From CAVRGQ01 sp963720785 (GTDB taxonomy: Bacteria > Actinomycetota > Acidimicrobiia > IMCC26256 > DASPTH01), in contig CAVRGQ010000008.1 of NCBI GenBank assembly GCA_963720785.1, forward strand, positions 806,001 through 870,000: a stretch of DNA of 64,000 bases, written 5' to 3'. Position numbers and translations under genes: made by a program. Below the pieces are notes generated by a model. That model was given only the letters and a program-made list of their open reading frames with translations. It was not told where the DNA came from and made no database searches. Shown here one piece after another: positions 34,151 through 43,113 of this stretch (position 1 is the first letter of the stretch; each line of letters starts with the position of its first letter).

Positions 34151-35371
34151 ATGATCGACTACGACCTCGACTGGATCATCTCCGTCGACGACCACGTCAT
34201 CGAGCCGCCGCACGTGTGGCAGGAGTACGTGCCCGCGAAGTTCCGCGACCACGCGCCGCGCATGACCGTGGAAGACGGTGTGGAGCTGTGGCACTGGGAG
34301 GGAAAGGTGTACCCCACGTCGGGCATGAACGCGGCGGCGGGACGCGACCGGGAGGAGTTCTCACCTCTCCCCCTCACCTACGCCGAGATGCGACCGGGTT
34401 GTTACGACCCCAAGGCGCGCGTCGAGGACATGGACCGCGACCACGTGCTCGCGTCGATGCTGTTCCCGACGCTGCCGCGATTCGCCGGCCCGCTCTTCTC
34501 CGAGTGCGCCGACAAGGAGCTCGGCCTCGCGTGCATTCAGGCCTACAACAACTGGATGATCGACGAGTGGTGCGGCACCGCGCCCGGTCGCTTCATCCCG
34601 ATGATCATCGTGCCACTGTGGGACGGGCACCTCGCGGCACGCGAGGTGGAGCGCTGCGCCGCCAAGGGAGCGAAGGCGATCACCTTCCCCGAGAACACCG
34701 CGCCGCTCGGCTTCCCCTCGCTGCACGACCCGAACCGGCACTGGGACCCGCTCTTCGCCGCGCTGCAGGAGACGGGCATGCCGGTGTGCACGCACATCGG
34801 GTCGTCGAGCTCGCTGCCCACCACCGCCCCCGACGCGCCGCTCATCGTGCCCACCGCGATGGTCGTCATGAACTCGCAGATCGCGTGTGCCGACTGGCTC
34901 TACAGCGGCAACTTCCTGCGCTTCCCCGGCCTCAAGCTCTGCCTCTCGGAGGGCGGCATCGGGTGGATCCCCTACGTGCTCGAGCGCCTCGACCACGTCG
35001 TCGAGACGCAACGGGCCTGGGTGACCAAGAAGATGGAGCTCGACTTCTCCACCGGTAGCGTCGTGGAGGTGAGCGACGCGATCAACGACGACGGCCTCGA
35101 CCCGTTCTCCGTCCTCCCGTCGCAGCTCTTCCGTGACCACGTGTACGGCTGCTTCATCCAGGACGAGTACGGCGCCGCCAACATCGACCGCATCGGCGCC
35201 GAGAACATCATGATCGAGGTCGACTACCCGCACACCGACTGCACGTGGCCCAACTCGCTCGAGATCGCACACCGGGCGCTGGCCGACTGCACGGCGGAGC
35301 AGCAGTGGCTGATCCTGCAGGGCAACGCGCGGCGGGTGTTCGACTTCGAGCCCGCCGCGCCTCCGGCGTAG
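34151..35371 (+). CDS. Amidohydrolase family (Amidohydro_2) protein
   Basis: This intact 406-residue TIM-barrel hydrolase or decarboxylase begins DWIISVDDHVIEPPHVWQEY, the usual metal-strand of this group, and has MDRDHVLASMLFPTLPRF, GMPVCTHIGSSSSLPTTAP (metal His), LCLSEGGIGWIPYVLERLDH and a C-terminal MIEVDYPHTDCTWPNS (catalytic Asp). In actinobacteria such proteins commonly accompany CoA-transferases and acyl-CoA enzymes in catabolic clusters; the exact reaction is unknown. The CoA-transferase gene begins 10 bases after its stop, so they form an operon. Confidence 0.87.
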   Translation: MIDYDLDWIISVDDHVIEPPHVWQEYVPAKFRDHAPRMTVEDGVELWHWEGKVYPTSGMNAAAGRDREEFSPLPLTYAEMRPGCYDPKARVEDMDRDHVLASMLFPTLPRFAGPLFSECADKELGLACIQAYNNWMIDEWCGTAPGRFIPMIIVPLWDGHLAAREVERCAAKGAKAITFPENTAPLGFPSLHDPNRHWDPLFAALQETGMPVCTHIGSSSSLPTTAPDAPLIVPTAMVVMNSQIACADWLYSGNFLRFPGLKLCLSEGGIGWIPYVLERLDHVVETQRAWVTKKMELDFSTGSVVEVSDAINDDGLDPFSVLPSQLFRDHVYGCFIQDEYGAANIDRIGAENIMIEVDYPHTDCTWPNSLEIAHRALADCTAEQQWLILQGNARRVFDFEPAAPPA

Positions 35372-35381
35372 GGTTCGCCAC

Positions 35382-36521
35382 ATGACCGAAACCGGGAAGG
35401 GCCCGCTCGCGGGCATCCGCGTCGTCGATCTCACGATGAACCTGTCGGGGCCGTTCGCCACGTTGGTGCTGGCCCAGCAGGGCGCCGACGTCATCAAGAT
35501 CGAGCGCCCGCCGGACGGCGACATCCTGCGCCGCGTCGGCACGGGCCGCGGCGGCGTGGCCGCTTACTTCGTCAACGCCAACTGGGGGAAGCGGTCGGTC
35601 GCACTCGACCTCAACGACCCCGGGCACAAGGAGGTGCTGGCGAAGCTGATCGCCACCGCCGACGTGCTGGTGGAGAACTTCCGGCCCACGGTGATGCCCG
35701 GCCTCGGCTTCCCGCCCGAGGAGCTGGTGGCGAAGCACCCGCGCCTGATCTACGCGGCCGTGCGCGGCTTCCCCTCCGACTCGCACCTGGCCGACGCGCC
35801 CGCGTACGACCACGTGATCCAGGCGATGACCGGCTTCGGCGCCAACCAGGCCGACCTCAAGACCGGCGTGCCCGTGCTCGTGCAGCAGGCGCTCGTCGAC
35901 AAGGTCACCGGCCTCACCACCGCGCAGGCCGTCACCGCCGCGCTCTTCGAACGTGAGCGCACCGGCAAGGGCCAGCTGCTCGAGATCTCGATGTTGCACG
36001 CGGGCCTCGCCTTCCTGTGGCCCGACGTCACCACCAACGTCACGATGGAGGGCGAGTTCGACAAGCTGCCGCCGCAGTCGCGCACGTTCCGCCTCACACC
36101 GACCGCCGACGGCCACATCGCGATGATCACCGTCACCACACCGCAGTGGGAGGGCCTCCTGCGCGCGGTCGGCCGCGACGAGCTGGTCGGCAACCCTGAC
36201 TTCGCGACCCCGCAGAAGCGCGGCCGCAACGCCGCGGGAGTGATGAAGGAGATCGCCGCCTTCCTCAAGACGCTCCCCACCGCCGAGGTGGTCGAGCGGC
36301 TCTCGAGCAACGGCGTGCCGTGCGGTCAGGTGTCGACGCTCGAGGAGATGCCGGGGTTGGTGGAGTCGATCTCCCCGGGCTTCCTCGTGCACGAGGAGCA
36401 CCCGCAGGTCGGCCCGATGATCCATCCGAAGCCCGCGGTGGAGTTCACCACCAACCCGGAGATCCGCCCGGCGCCGGCCCTCGGCCAGCACACCGACGAG
36501 ATCCTCGCCGAACTCGACTGA
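35382..36521 (+). CDS. CaiB/BaiF family III CoA-transferase
   Basis: This 379-residue enzyme moves CoA from one acyl thioester to a free acid. It starts GPLAGIRVVDLTMNLSGPFA and VLAQQGADVIKIERPPDGD, continues VNANWGKRSVALDLNDP and LVENFRPTVMPGLGF, and ends PALGQHTDEILAEL, a typical family layout and length. Being co-transcribed with an amidohydrolase suggests both act on the same carboxylic acid. A hairpin follows directly. A second, more divergent CoA-transferase is at 53519-54754. Confidence 0.9.
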   Translation: MTETGKGPLAGIRVVDLTMNLSGPFATLVLAQQGADVIKIERPPDGDILRRVGTGRGGVAAYFVNANWGKRSVALDLNDPGHKEVLAKLIATADVLVENFRPTVMPGLGFPPEELVAKHPRLIYAAVRGFPSDSHLADAPAYDHVIQAMTGFGANQADLKTGVPVLVQQALVDKVTGLTTAQAVTAALFERERTGKGQLLEISMLHAGLAFLWPDVTTNVTMEGEFDKLPPQSRTFRLTPTADGHIAMITVTTPQWEGLLRAVGRDELVGNPDFATPQKRGRNAAGVMKEIAAFLKTLPTAEVVERLSSNGVPCGQVSTLEEMPGLVESISPGFLVHEEHPQVGPMIHPKPAVEFTTNPEIRPAPALGQHTDEILAELD

Positions 36522-36526
36522 TCTTC

Positions 36527-36577
36527 CGAACCGGCGTCAATCCCTGCCCACTATGGGCTGGAATTGACGCCGGTTCG
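36527..36577. terminator. Long hairpin, copy A of a repeated convergent-junction element
   Basis: Arms CGAACCGGCGTCAAT and ATTGACGCCGGTTCG pair perfectly; the pairing continues through CC, then GCCCA/TGGGC, leaving a tiny loop. The 51-base structure sits between the convergent CoA-transferase and LLM genes. Nearly the same sequence recurs at 53466-53512. No long T-run is present, so it may be a rho-independent bidirectional terminator of the actinobacterial kind or a REP-like repeat. Confidence 0.75.
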
Positions 36578-36583
36578 TTCAGG

Positions 36584-37504
36584 TCAGAGGGAGTCGAGGA
36601 GGGCCCGGAACTGCGTGAGCTGCTCGCGGAGGGCGGGCAGTCCGGCGGTGGGATCGCCCGTCGCATCGGGAGCGCAGTAGCGAGCGACCATGACGCGGCT
36701 CGCGCCGGCGTCGACGAAGCGGCGGAGGTACGCGAGGTCCGTCTCCGACGACGGGTCGTGGCTGCCGGGCCACACACTGAGCTCCACCGCCTCGGGGTCA
36801 CGGCCGTGCCTCGCGGCGATCTCCCGCAAACGCGCCGACTTCTCCGCGAACTCGTCGGGGCCGATGGTGAACGGGAACCAGCCGTCGCCGATGCGCGCGG
36901 CGCGGTCGAGTGCGGCGTCGCTGTTGCCCCCCAGCACGATGGGTACCGCACCCCGCGCCGGTTGCGGAGTCGAGTACACGCGTCGGAAGGCGACGTGCTC
37001 ACCTTCGAACGTGGCGGGCGACTGCGTCCACAGCGCACGCATCGCGCCCATGCACTCCTCGAGGCGCGCCCCGCGCTGGCGGAACGGCGCGCCGACCGCC
37101 TCGTACTCCTCGCGCTGCCAACCGATACCGAGACCGAGCAGCATGCGCCCGCTCGAGAGGTTGTCGATGGTGGACACGCGCTTCGCCAGCACGGCGGGGC
37201 TGTGCAGCGGTGCGACCACCACGCAGGTGCCGAGCTTGACCGTGCTCGACACCGCGGCGACGTAGGCCAGCGTGTCGAGCGGATCGGTCATCGGCACCGA
37301 ACCCGACGCAGCGCGCCCCGACGGCATCTCGCCGTTCTCCGAGTACGGGTACTTCGGGTCGTAGTCGGCGGCGACGACGACGTGCTCGACCCCCCACACC
37401 GACTCGGCGCCGCACTCCTCCACCACCGCCACCCACTCGCGCAGGAAGGCGCCGGAGGTGATCTGCCCGGGCGCGATCGGCAGCATCACCCCCAGATCGA
37501 CCAT
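36584..37504 (-). CDS. LLM class F420-dependent oxidoreductase
   Basis: This 306-residue luciferase-like barrel reads GAESVWGVEHVVVAADYDP, SSTVKLGTCVVVAPLHSPAV, RMLLGLGIGWQREEYEAVG, and VPIVLGGNSDAALDRAARIG, matching TIGR03619-type F420 enzymes and the one at 19104-20084. It begins 24 bases downstream of the fused permease gene on the same strand and could be the last gene of the importer operon, in which case its substrate may be the imported compound or a derivative (inference). Confidence 0.87.
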   Translation of the reverse strand: MVDLGVMLPIAPGQITSGAFLREWVAVVEECGAESVWGVEHVVVAADYDPKYPYSENGEMPSGRAASGSVPMTDPLDTLAYVAAVSSTVKLGTCVVVAPLHSPAVLAKRVSTIDNLSSGRMLLGLGIGWQREEYEAVGAPFRQRGARLEECMGAMRALWTQSPATFEGEHVAFRRVYSTPQPARGAVPIVLGGNSDAALDRAARIGDGWFPFTIGPDEFAEKSARLREIAARHGRDPEAVELSVWPGSHDPSSETDLAYLRRFVDAGASRVMVARYCAPDATGDPTAGLPALREQLTQFRALLDSL

Positions 37505-37528
37505 GTGCGTGCCCGGGTGCGGCGTGAT

Positions 37529-39658
37529 CTAGGCGCCGGGCGCGGGCACCGAGGCCTGCGCGGCGTCGGTGGCCCCGACGGCAGCACCGTCGGCCGCAGG
37601 CGGCGGGGGCAGCTGCGACTGCTGCTTGGCCGCGAGCTTCTTGGCCTTCTTGTCGCGCTGCTCCTGGCCGGCCGTCGGGATGATGCCCGAGGGCTGACGG
37701 CCGATGCCGATACCGGCAAGGCCGGGACCGAGGCGCTGCCACCAGTCGAGGTAGGTGTTGCCCGGGAACTGAGCGGCAATCCACGAGAACGACGTGAGGA
37801 AGATGCCGCCGAGCACGGCGCCCGAGACCACCGCAACGCCACCGACCACGAGGAGCAGCAGCCAGCCGAGGCCCTGGAGCATCTCGAAGTCCTGGACGGT
37901 CGCGGTGCCCTGCAGGATGCCGAGCAACGCCCCGGCGAAGCCGGCGACCGCGGCCGAGAGGATGAACACGGCCAGCTTGGTGACGATCTGGTTCACGCCG
38001 AGCGTGGCGCACGCGGCCGGGCTGTCACCCAGCGCGGTGAGCCGGCGACCGAAGCGGCTGCGGTGCAGCGCCACGATGAGCACGCCCATCACGCCGAGCA
38101 GGAACGTGAACACGAACATCTGCCCGACGTCCTGGCCGAAGTTGATACCGAGGAAGGTGAACGGATCCTGTGTGTTCCAGCCGAAGATCGTGATACCGCC
38201 GATCGGACGGCCGTCGAAGCCGAGGATCTCGGGCTGCGGGAAGAAGAGGAATGACGCCATCTGCGCGAACGCCATCGACGCGAGCGCGAGGTAGAGGCCC
38301 TGGAGGCGCAGCGCGGGGAGCGCCATCGCGATGCCGAACGGGATGGCGAACGCCGCGGCGACGAACAGCGTGCCCACGCTGCCGAAGGTGTGGGACCACT
38401 CGAGGTAGGCGAACGCGCCACACCCGGCGAAGGTGATCTGGGCGAGGGAGATCTGCTTGGACCAGCCGGTGAGCGGCACCATCGAGAGCATCGCCAGCGA
38501 GGTGACGAGCGCCAAGGTGAGCGTGCGCACGTCGGTGCGGTCGATCTGCAGGGCCCCGAGCAGGAACACCACCGCGAAGAGGATCGCCATGCCGAGCGAC
38601 GCCTTCTTCAGCGACGGGATGCGGGGCACCACGCTGCGGATCGCCTTCTTGCCGTGCAGAGCCGCCTGCGGCAGGAACAGCAGGGCGAGGAACAGCATGA
38701 TCTGCGGGATGGCGGCGGGCGCGGTGACCCAGCGACCGCCCCAGTTGAGGAAGTTCTGCTGGAACTCGAACACGAGGCCGATCAGCAGTCCGCCGGCGAA
38801 CGTGAGCGGGAGGCTCTTGAGCCGACCGATGATCGCGGCGGCGAACGCGGCGATGATCAGCAGCGTGAGGGTCTGCACGTCGAGGGTGGCGAGCTCCTCG
38901 GCGAGAAAGATGCCGGCGACCGCCGCCATCGACGAACCCAGCGCCCACGAGAACATCGACACGCGGCCGGGGCGGATGCCGTTGAGGCTGGCGAGCTCGC
39001 GGTTGTCGACGACCGCGCGCATGGCGACGCCGAGGCGCGTCTTGGAGAGCAGGAACTTGAGACCGATGGCGAGCACCAGGCCCGCGACGATCGTGATGAA
39101 GCGCGACCACGGCATCAGGGTCTGGCCGATCTGGAAGCCCGAGGTGCCGAAGAAGCGGTCGATGCGACGCGATTCCTGCGGGTCCCACAGCTTCGCGGCG
39201 AGACCCATCAGCATCAGCATCAGACCGACGGTGGTGACGATCTGCGCGACGAGCGGTGCGTCGGCCATGCGGCGCATCAGGATCCGTTCGATCGCCGCGC
39301 CCATCAGCGGTGCAGCGACGAAGACGGTGAGCAGCAGCGCGACGAGCGTCTGCATGCCCAGGCTCACGCGCAGCTCCCAGAACACGTACGCCATGAACAT
39401 GCCGATGGCGCCCTGGGCGAAGTTGAAGATGCCGGACGTGGTGTAGGTGACGACGAGGCCGGTGGCGGCGACCGCGTACACCGAACCGAACGTGATGCCG
39501 GCGATGATCCAGAAGAGGATCGAGTCGAAGGTGACCGGGTTGCCGGCCCACGACTCCTGGACGATGAAGATCACGAAGGCCGCAACGAAGAGCCCCGCGA
39601 TCAGCGTGCGTCGGGACTCGGCCGATTTCGGCGTGAGCCGTTCGGTGATGGCCGCCAT
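37529..39658 (-). CDS. Fused LivH-LivM branched-chain-type ABC permease
   Basis: This 709-residue membrane protein carries both permeases of a HAAT-family importer in one chain. Residues about 45-330 are LivH-like (FGSVYAVAATGLVVTYTTSG and IFNFAQGAIGMF; GVAMRAVVDNRELASLNGI is the EAA-type coupling loop). Residues about 350-650 are LivM-like (GWSKQISLAQITFAGCGAFA; RRLTALGDSPAACATLGVNQ is its coupling loop). A hydrophilic Ala/Pro/Lys-rich tail of about 60 residues follows. Transport substrate could be amino acids, but in catabolic clusters such importers also take up aromatic acids or short lipids. It lies 175 bases downstream of the solute-binding protein gene, with a hairpin between. Confidence 0.88.
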   Translation of the reverse strand: MAAITERLTPKSAESRRTLIAGLFVAAFVIFIVQESWAGNPVTFDSILFWIIAGITFGSVYAVAATGLVVTYTTSGIFNFAQGAIGMFMAYVFWELRVSLGMQTLVALLLTVFVAAPLMGAAIERILMRRMADAPLVAQIVTTVGLMLMLMGLAAKLWDPQESRRIDRFFGTSGFQIGQTLMPWSRFITIVAGLVLAIGLKFLLSKTRLGVAMRAVVDNRELASLNGIRPGRVSMFSWALGSSMAAVAGIFLAEELATLDVQTLTLLIIAAFAAAIIGRLKSLPLTFAGGLLIGLVFEFQQNFLNWGGRWVTAPAAIPQIMLFLALLFLPQAALHGKKAIRSVVPRIPSLKKASLGMAILFAVVFLLGALQIDRTDVRTLTLALVTSLAMLSMVPLTGWSKQISLAQITFAGCGAFAYLEWSHTFGSVGTLFVAAAFAIPFGIAMALPALRLQGLYLALASMAFAQMASFLFFPQPEILGFDGRPIGGITIFGWNTQDPFTFLGINFGQDVGQMFVFTFLLGVMGVLIVALHRSRFGRRLTALGDSPAACATLGVNQIVTKLAVFILSAAVAGFAGALLGILQGTATVQDFEMLQGLGWLLLLVVGGVAVVSGAVLGGIFLTSFSWIAAQFPGNTYLDWWQRLGPGLAGIGIGRQPSGIIPTAGQEQRDKKAKKLAAKQQSQLPPPPAADGAAVGATDAAQASVPAPGA

Positions 39659-39763
39659 GTGGTGTTCCCCCCGTGGATCTTGCCGGTGTCACCGGTCGAG
39701 CAGGGCCGCATCATGCCGCCCCCACACCTGTCAGGTCAATGCATGGAGCAGGGAAAGTGCGAC

Positions 39764-39799
39764 GCCCGGGCACCCCGCGTCGGCGCAGGGTACCCGGGC
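39764..39799. terminator. Hairpin between solute-binding protein and permease genes
   Basis: GCCCGGGCACCC and GGGTACCCGGGC form a 12-base stem with one mismatch and a 12-base loop. Placed after the solute-binding protein stop and before the permease, it may act as a leaky terminator or mRNA stabiliser that keeps receptor levels above permease levels. Confidence 0.55.
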
Positions 39800-39833
39800 A
39801 TCGTCGAGCATCAGTTGACCGAGGTCAGCCGCC

Positions 39834-41198
39834 TCAGCTCGTGGATCCGAGCAGGTCGAGCTTGCGGGTGATGCTGCCACCCTTCGGGCAGGCGAAGGTG
39901 CCGGGCTTGGTGGGCTCGACCCGGACGAACTGGCCGTTCTTCACCTGGTTGAGCACCGAGCAGTTCGAGATCCCGCGACCGGCGAGGTCGATCGGCGCCA
40001 TGATGCCGTCGGCGTCGAACTTGTTGATCTTGTTCAGCTGCTCGAAGATCGTCTTGCGGGTGACGCTGTTGACGCCCCCGGCCTTCACCTGCGCGTTGAC
40101 CGCGTCGCGGAAGGCGACGCCCGCGGCCCAGGCGTAGATGCCGAAGCTGGCGATCTTGTCGGCACCCGTGTACTTCACGTAGTTCGCGAGCATCGGGACG
40201 GCCTTCTGGTCCGCCTTGCTGTAGAAGGGCAGGAACAGCGTGTCGGCGTACTGATCCTCGGCGTCGGCACCACCGGCGGAGAGGAACTGCTTGTCGTAGC
40301 AGCCGACGCCGCAGTCCCAGACCTTCGCGGTCACACCCTGCAGCGCCGCCTCCTTGCGGAGGTTGATCGTGCAGGTGTACTGACCGGTGCACTGCGCGTA
40401 GTTCGAGCCGTTGGTCTTCATCGCCTGCACGAACGGCGTGTAGGCCGACTGCGGGTCCCGGCCGCTCACGTTGAAGTCGGCGTCGGACTTGATGCCCTGG
40501 TCGGTGCCGCCGATGTCGCGGAGGCCGCCGAGGCTGGAGAACGACGAGTCACGGGCCGACTTGGAGTCGGCGCCGAAGATGTAGACGCCGTGCAGGTCCT
40601 TGCCGAACTTCTTCTCGTAGTAGATGCCACGCGCCACGTTCGAGTGGTACGTCTGCGGGTGGTCGCTCACCGTGGTGCAGTCGATCTGCGGCGGTGCGAT
40701 CGGGAACGACTGGTCCGAGCACTGCTGCACGATGGCGGTGGACACGAAGGGGATGTCGGGGAGACCCGTCACCGCGCCGCTCTTGTCCTTGCAGTTGCGC
40801 ATGTCGTCGACCGAGGTGAGGAACACCGAGGACGTGCCGACCATGGCGACGTCGTTCTCACACGCCTTGATCTCGGCGTTGCGGGTCTCGGTGGGGTTCA
40901 GCTTCGAGTCGTAGAAGTCGACCACGAGCTTGCGCCCGGCGAGGCCGCCGCCGCCGGCCTTGCTGTTGATGTACTTCGCGAAACCGGCGAGGGCGTCGGG
41001 CGACGCCTTGAACAGGTTCGGAGCGATCGCGTTGTCGACGTCGGCGACGACGGCGATGTGGATCTCCTTGTCGGTGATCCCGACATCGGTGGCGGTCGGC
41101 TTGTCGTTGCTGCTCGACTGGGCTCCGGCCGTCGCGGCCATCGTGCCCACACCGAGCGCTACGGCAATGCCGAGCGCCAACCAGCGCATGCGCTTCAT
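39834..41198 (-). CDS. ABC transporter substrate-binding protein, branched-chain amino acid type
   Basis: This 454-residue receptor has a signal peptide (RMRWLALGIAVALGVGTMAA, then TAGAQSSS) and a Peripla_BP_6 fold opening ATDVGITDKEIHIAVVADVD. It belongs to the fused importer whose genes flank it. It is paralogous to the orphan receptor at 3011-4336, sharing conserved Cys-containing blocks such as KVWDCGVGCYDKQF versus the other's VWACNQGCYDTTF, but is longer by a short insertion before the RKEAALQG helix. The ATG at 41198 is preceded by GGGGGGAAC. An inverted repeat 53 bases upstream may be its operator. Confidence 0.9.
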   Translation of the reverse strand: MKRMRWLALGIAVALGVGTMAATAGAQSSSNDKPTATDVGITDKEIHIAVVADVDNAIAPNLFKASPDALAGFAKYINSKAGGGGLAGRKLVVDFYDSKLNPTETRNAEIKACENDVAMVGTSSVFLTSVDDMRNCKDKSGAVTGLPDIPFVSTAIVQQCSDQSFPIAPPQIDCTTVSDHPQTYHSNVARGIYYEKKFGKDLHGVYIFGADSKSARDSSFSSLGGLRDIGGTDQGIKSDADFNVSGRDPQSAYTPFVQAMKTNGSNYAQCTGQYTCTINLRKEAALQGVTAKVWDCGVGCYDKQFLSAGGADAEDQYADTLFLPFYSKADQKAVPMLANYVKYTGADKIASFGIYAWAAGVAFRDAVNAQVKAGGVNSVTRKTIFEQLNKINKFDADGIMAPIDLAGRGISNCSVLNQVKNGQFVRVEPTKPGTFACPKGGSITRKLDLLGSTS

Positions 41199-41250
41199 GT
41201 TCCCCCCATGGAAGTTTGTCTCGGCGCCCGGTTTCTCGACGGGCGTTGCA

Positions 41251-41269
41251 ATCTGACGGTTCGTCAGAT
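41251..41269. promoter_or_regulatory. Operator-like inverted repeat ATCTGACG-GTT-CGTCAGAT
   Basis: Perfect 8-base arms with a 3-base spacer, 53 bases upstream of the solute-binding protein ATG, overlapping where the promoter should be. TetR-family repressors of actinobacterial lipid genes use sites of this style; the regulator is not identified here. Confidence 0.55.
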
Positions 41270-41329
41270 CGGGCCGCAGCATATGACGGGGCGCGCCCGG
41301 TTACAAGGCACCCCCGAAATTGACGCCGT

Positions 41330-42960
41330 CTAACCGACGGCGCCGCCCAGATACGCCTCCTGGAGGACCTCGGCGACCTCGGCCGGCTCGCCCTCCTTCT
41401 GGATGGCACCGTGCAGGATCACCGCGGCGACGTCGGCGACGCCGAGCACCTCGTGCGCGAACTGCTCGACCACGAGGATCGAAACGTCCTCCGCGGCGAT
41501 GCGCTTCACCACGTCGTAGAGCTCCGAGACCACGAGCGGCGCGAGCCCCATCGAGAGCTCGTCGAGCATCAGCACCTTCGGCTTGGTCGCGATGGCGCGC
41601 GCGATGGCGAGCATCTGCTGCTCACCACCGGAGAGCGTGCCGGCCATCTGCTTGCGGCGTTCCTTCAGGCGGGGGAACCGCGTGTAGGCGGCTTCCTCGA
41701 TGTCGGAGAACGACGTGCCCGTGTAGGTCATCGTGCGCAGGTTCTCGAGCACGGTGAGGTTCGGGAAGATGCCGCGGCCCTCGGGCACGGTGCACAGTCC
41801 GGCGCGGGCGAGAGCGTCGGGGGCCTTGCCGTTGATGCGCTGGCCCTGGAAGTACACGTCGCCCACGTTCGGCGACACGATGCCGCCCGCGACCTTCAGC
41901 GTGGTGGTCTTGCCCGCGCCGTTGGGGCCGAGCAGCGCGTACACCTGACCGGGCGGGATGCTGATGTTCACGCCGTGCAGCACGTCGATGCTGCCGTAGC
42001 CGGCGCGGATGCCCCGCAGCTGGAGCGCGGCGCCGGGGTCGATCTCGCCGGGCGCGCTCTCCGGGGCCGCCAACGGGGAAGGCGGTGCCGACGTGCCGTT
42101 GACCGTGACCGACGGCAGCACGATCTCGTCGCCGGCGGTATCGGCGGCGGCGTCGGCCGTGGCGTGCACCTCGGCCTGCAGCACGCTGACCTCTTGGAGC
42201 AGCGCGGCCTGCTCCGCGGGCACCTCTTCCTTCTCGTCGCCCTCGCCCAGGTAGGCGGCGCGCACGATCGGGTTGGCCTGCACCTCCTCGGGTGTGCCGT
42301 AGGCGATGATCTGGCCGAAGTCGAGCACGTTGATGTGGTGACAGGTGGTCATCACCATCGCCATGTCGTGCTCCACGAGCAGGATGCCGAGGCCGGTGCC
42401 GGCGAGCTCGACGAGCAGATCCGAGAGCTCCACGGTCTCGTGCTCGTTGAGACCCGACGACGGCTCGTCGAGCAGGAGCAGCCTCGGCTTGGTGGCCAGC
42501 GCGCGGGCGATCTCGATGAGCCGCTGCGTACCGGTGGGCAGCTTCTCCACGCGGGCATCGGCAACGCTCTCGAGACCGATGCGCGCGATCAGCTCGTCGG
42601 CGAGATCGCCGGGGCTGAACTTCTCGCACGCGAGTAACCACGCTTCATCTCGGCGGCGACGAGGATGTTCTCGCGCACGCTGAGCGAACCGAAGGTCTCG
42701 AGCCGCTGGAACGTGCGGCCGACACCGATCCGGGCCCGCTTGTGCGGCTTCATCGTGGTGATGTCGCGGCCCTCGAGCACCAGGCGGCCCGTCGTGGGCG
42801 CCTGGAGGCCGGTGATCACGTTGAACAGCGTGGTCTTGCCCGCGCCGTTCGGGCCGATGAGGCCGGTGACCTCACCGACCGGGACCTCGATGTTGACGTC
42901 GGTCAGGGCCTGGAGGCCTCCGAACCGGACGGCAACGTGCTCGACAGTCAGCAGGGTCAC
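41330..42960 (-). pseudogene. Fused LivG-LivF ABC ATPase, one frameshift
   Basis: One reading unit of 543 residues contains two ATP-binding cassettes. The first (LivG-like) has Walker A LIGPNGAGKTT, signature LPTGTQRLIEIARAL and Walker B LLLLDEPSSGLN. After an acidic linker of about 75 residues (EEVPAEQAALLQEVSVLQAE) the second (LivF-like) has LLGPNGAGKTTTLK, LSGGEQQMLAIARAI and VLMLDELSMGLAP. The frame breaks at about 42627-42632 in a CGCG run; restoring one base recovers KFSPGDLADELIARIGLESV and 544 codons. All catalytic motifs are otherwise intact. With the LivHM fusion and the receptor it forms a complete importer. It precedes the receptor gene on the same strand. Confidence 0.82.
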
Positions 42961-43026
42961 GTCGGACCACTCCCCCCTGGGATCGTTCGCTCACGTGGAA
43001 CCGTGAGGCCGCGGACGATACATGAC

Positions 43027-43049
43027 GGGGCCGCTCCCGTCACGGCCCC
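43027..43049. terminator. Hairpin downstream of the acyl-CoA dehydrogenase gene
   Basis: GGGGCCG and CGGCCCC pair with a 9-base loop, 65 bases past the dehydrogenase stop. A second small stem (CTCACG/CGTGAG, 42990-43007) follows before the ATPase start. Together they suggest the ATPase gene has its own promoter. Confidence 0.5.
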
Positions 43050-43113
43050 GCCCGCGAAGCCGATCGCGGGTCGGGCGTGGAACGACCGCGGGAAAGCCCT
43101 GGTCAGCGGCCGG

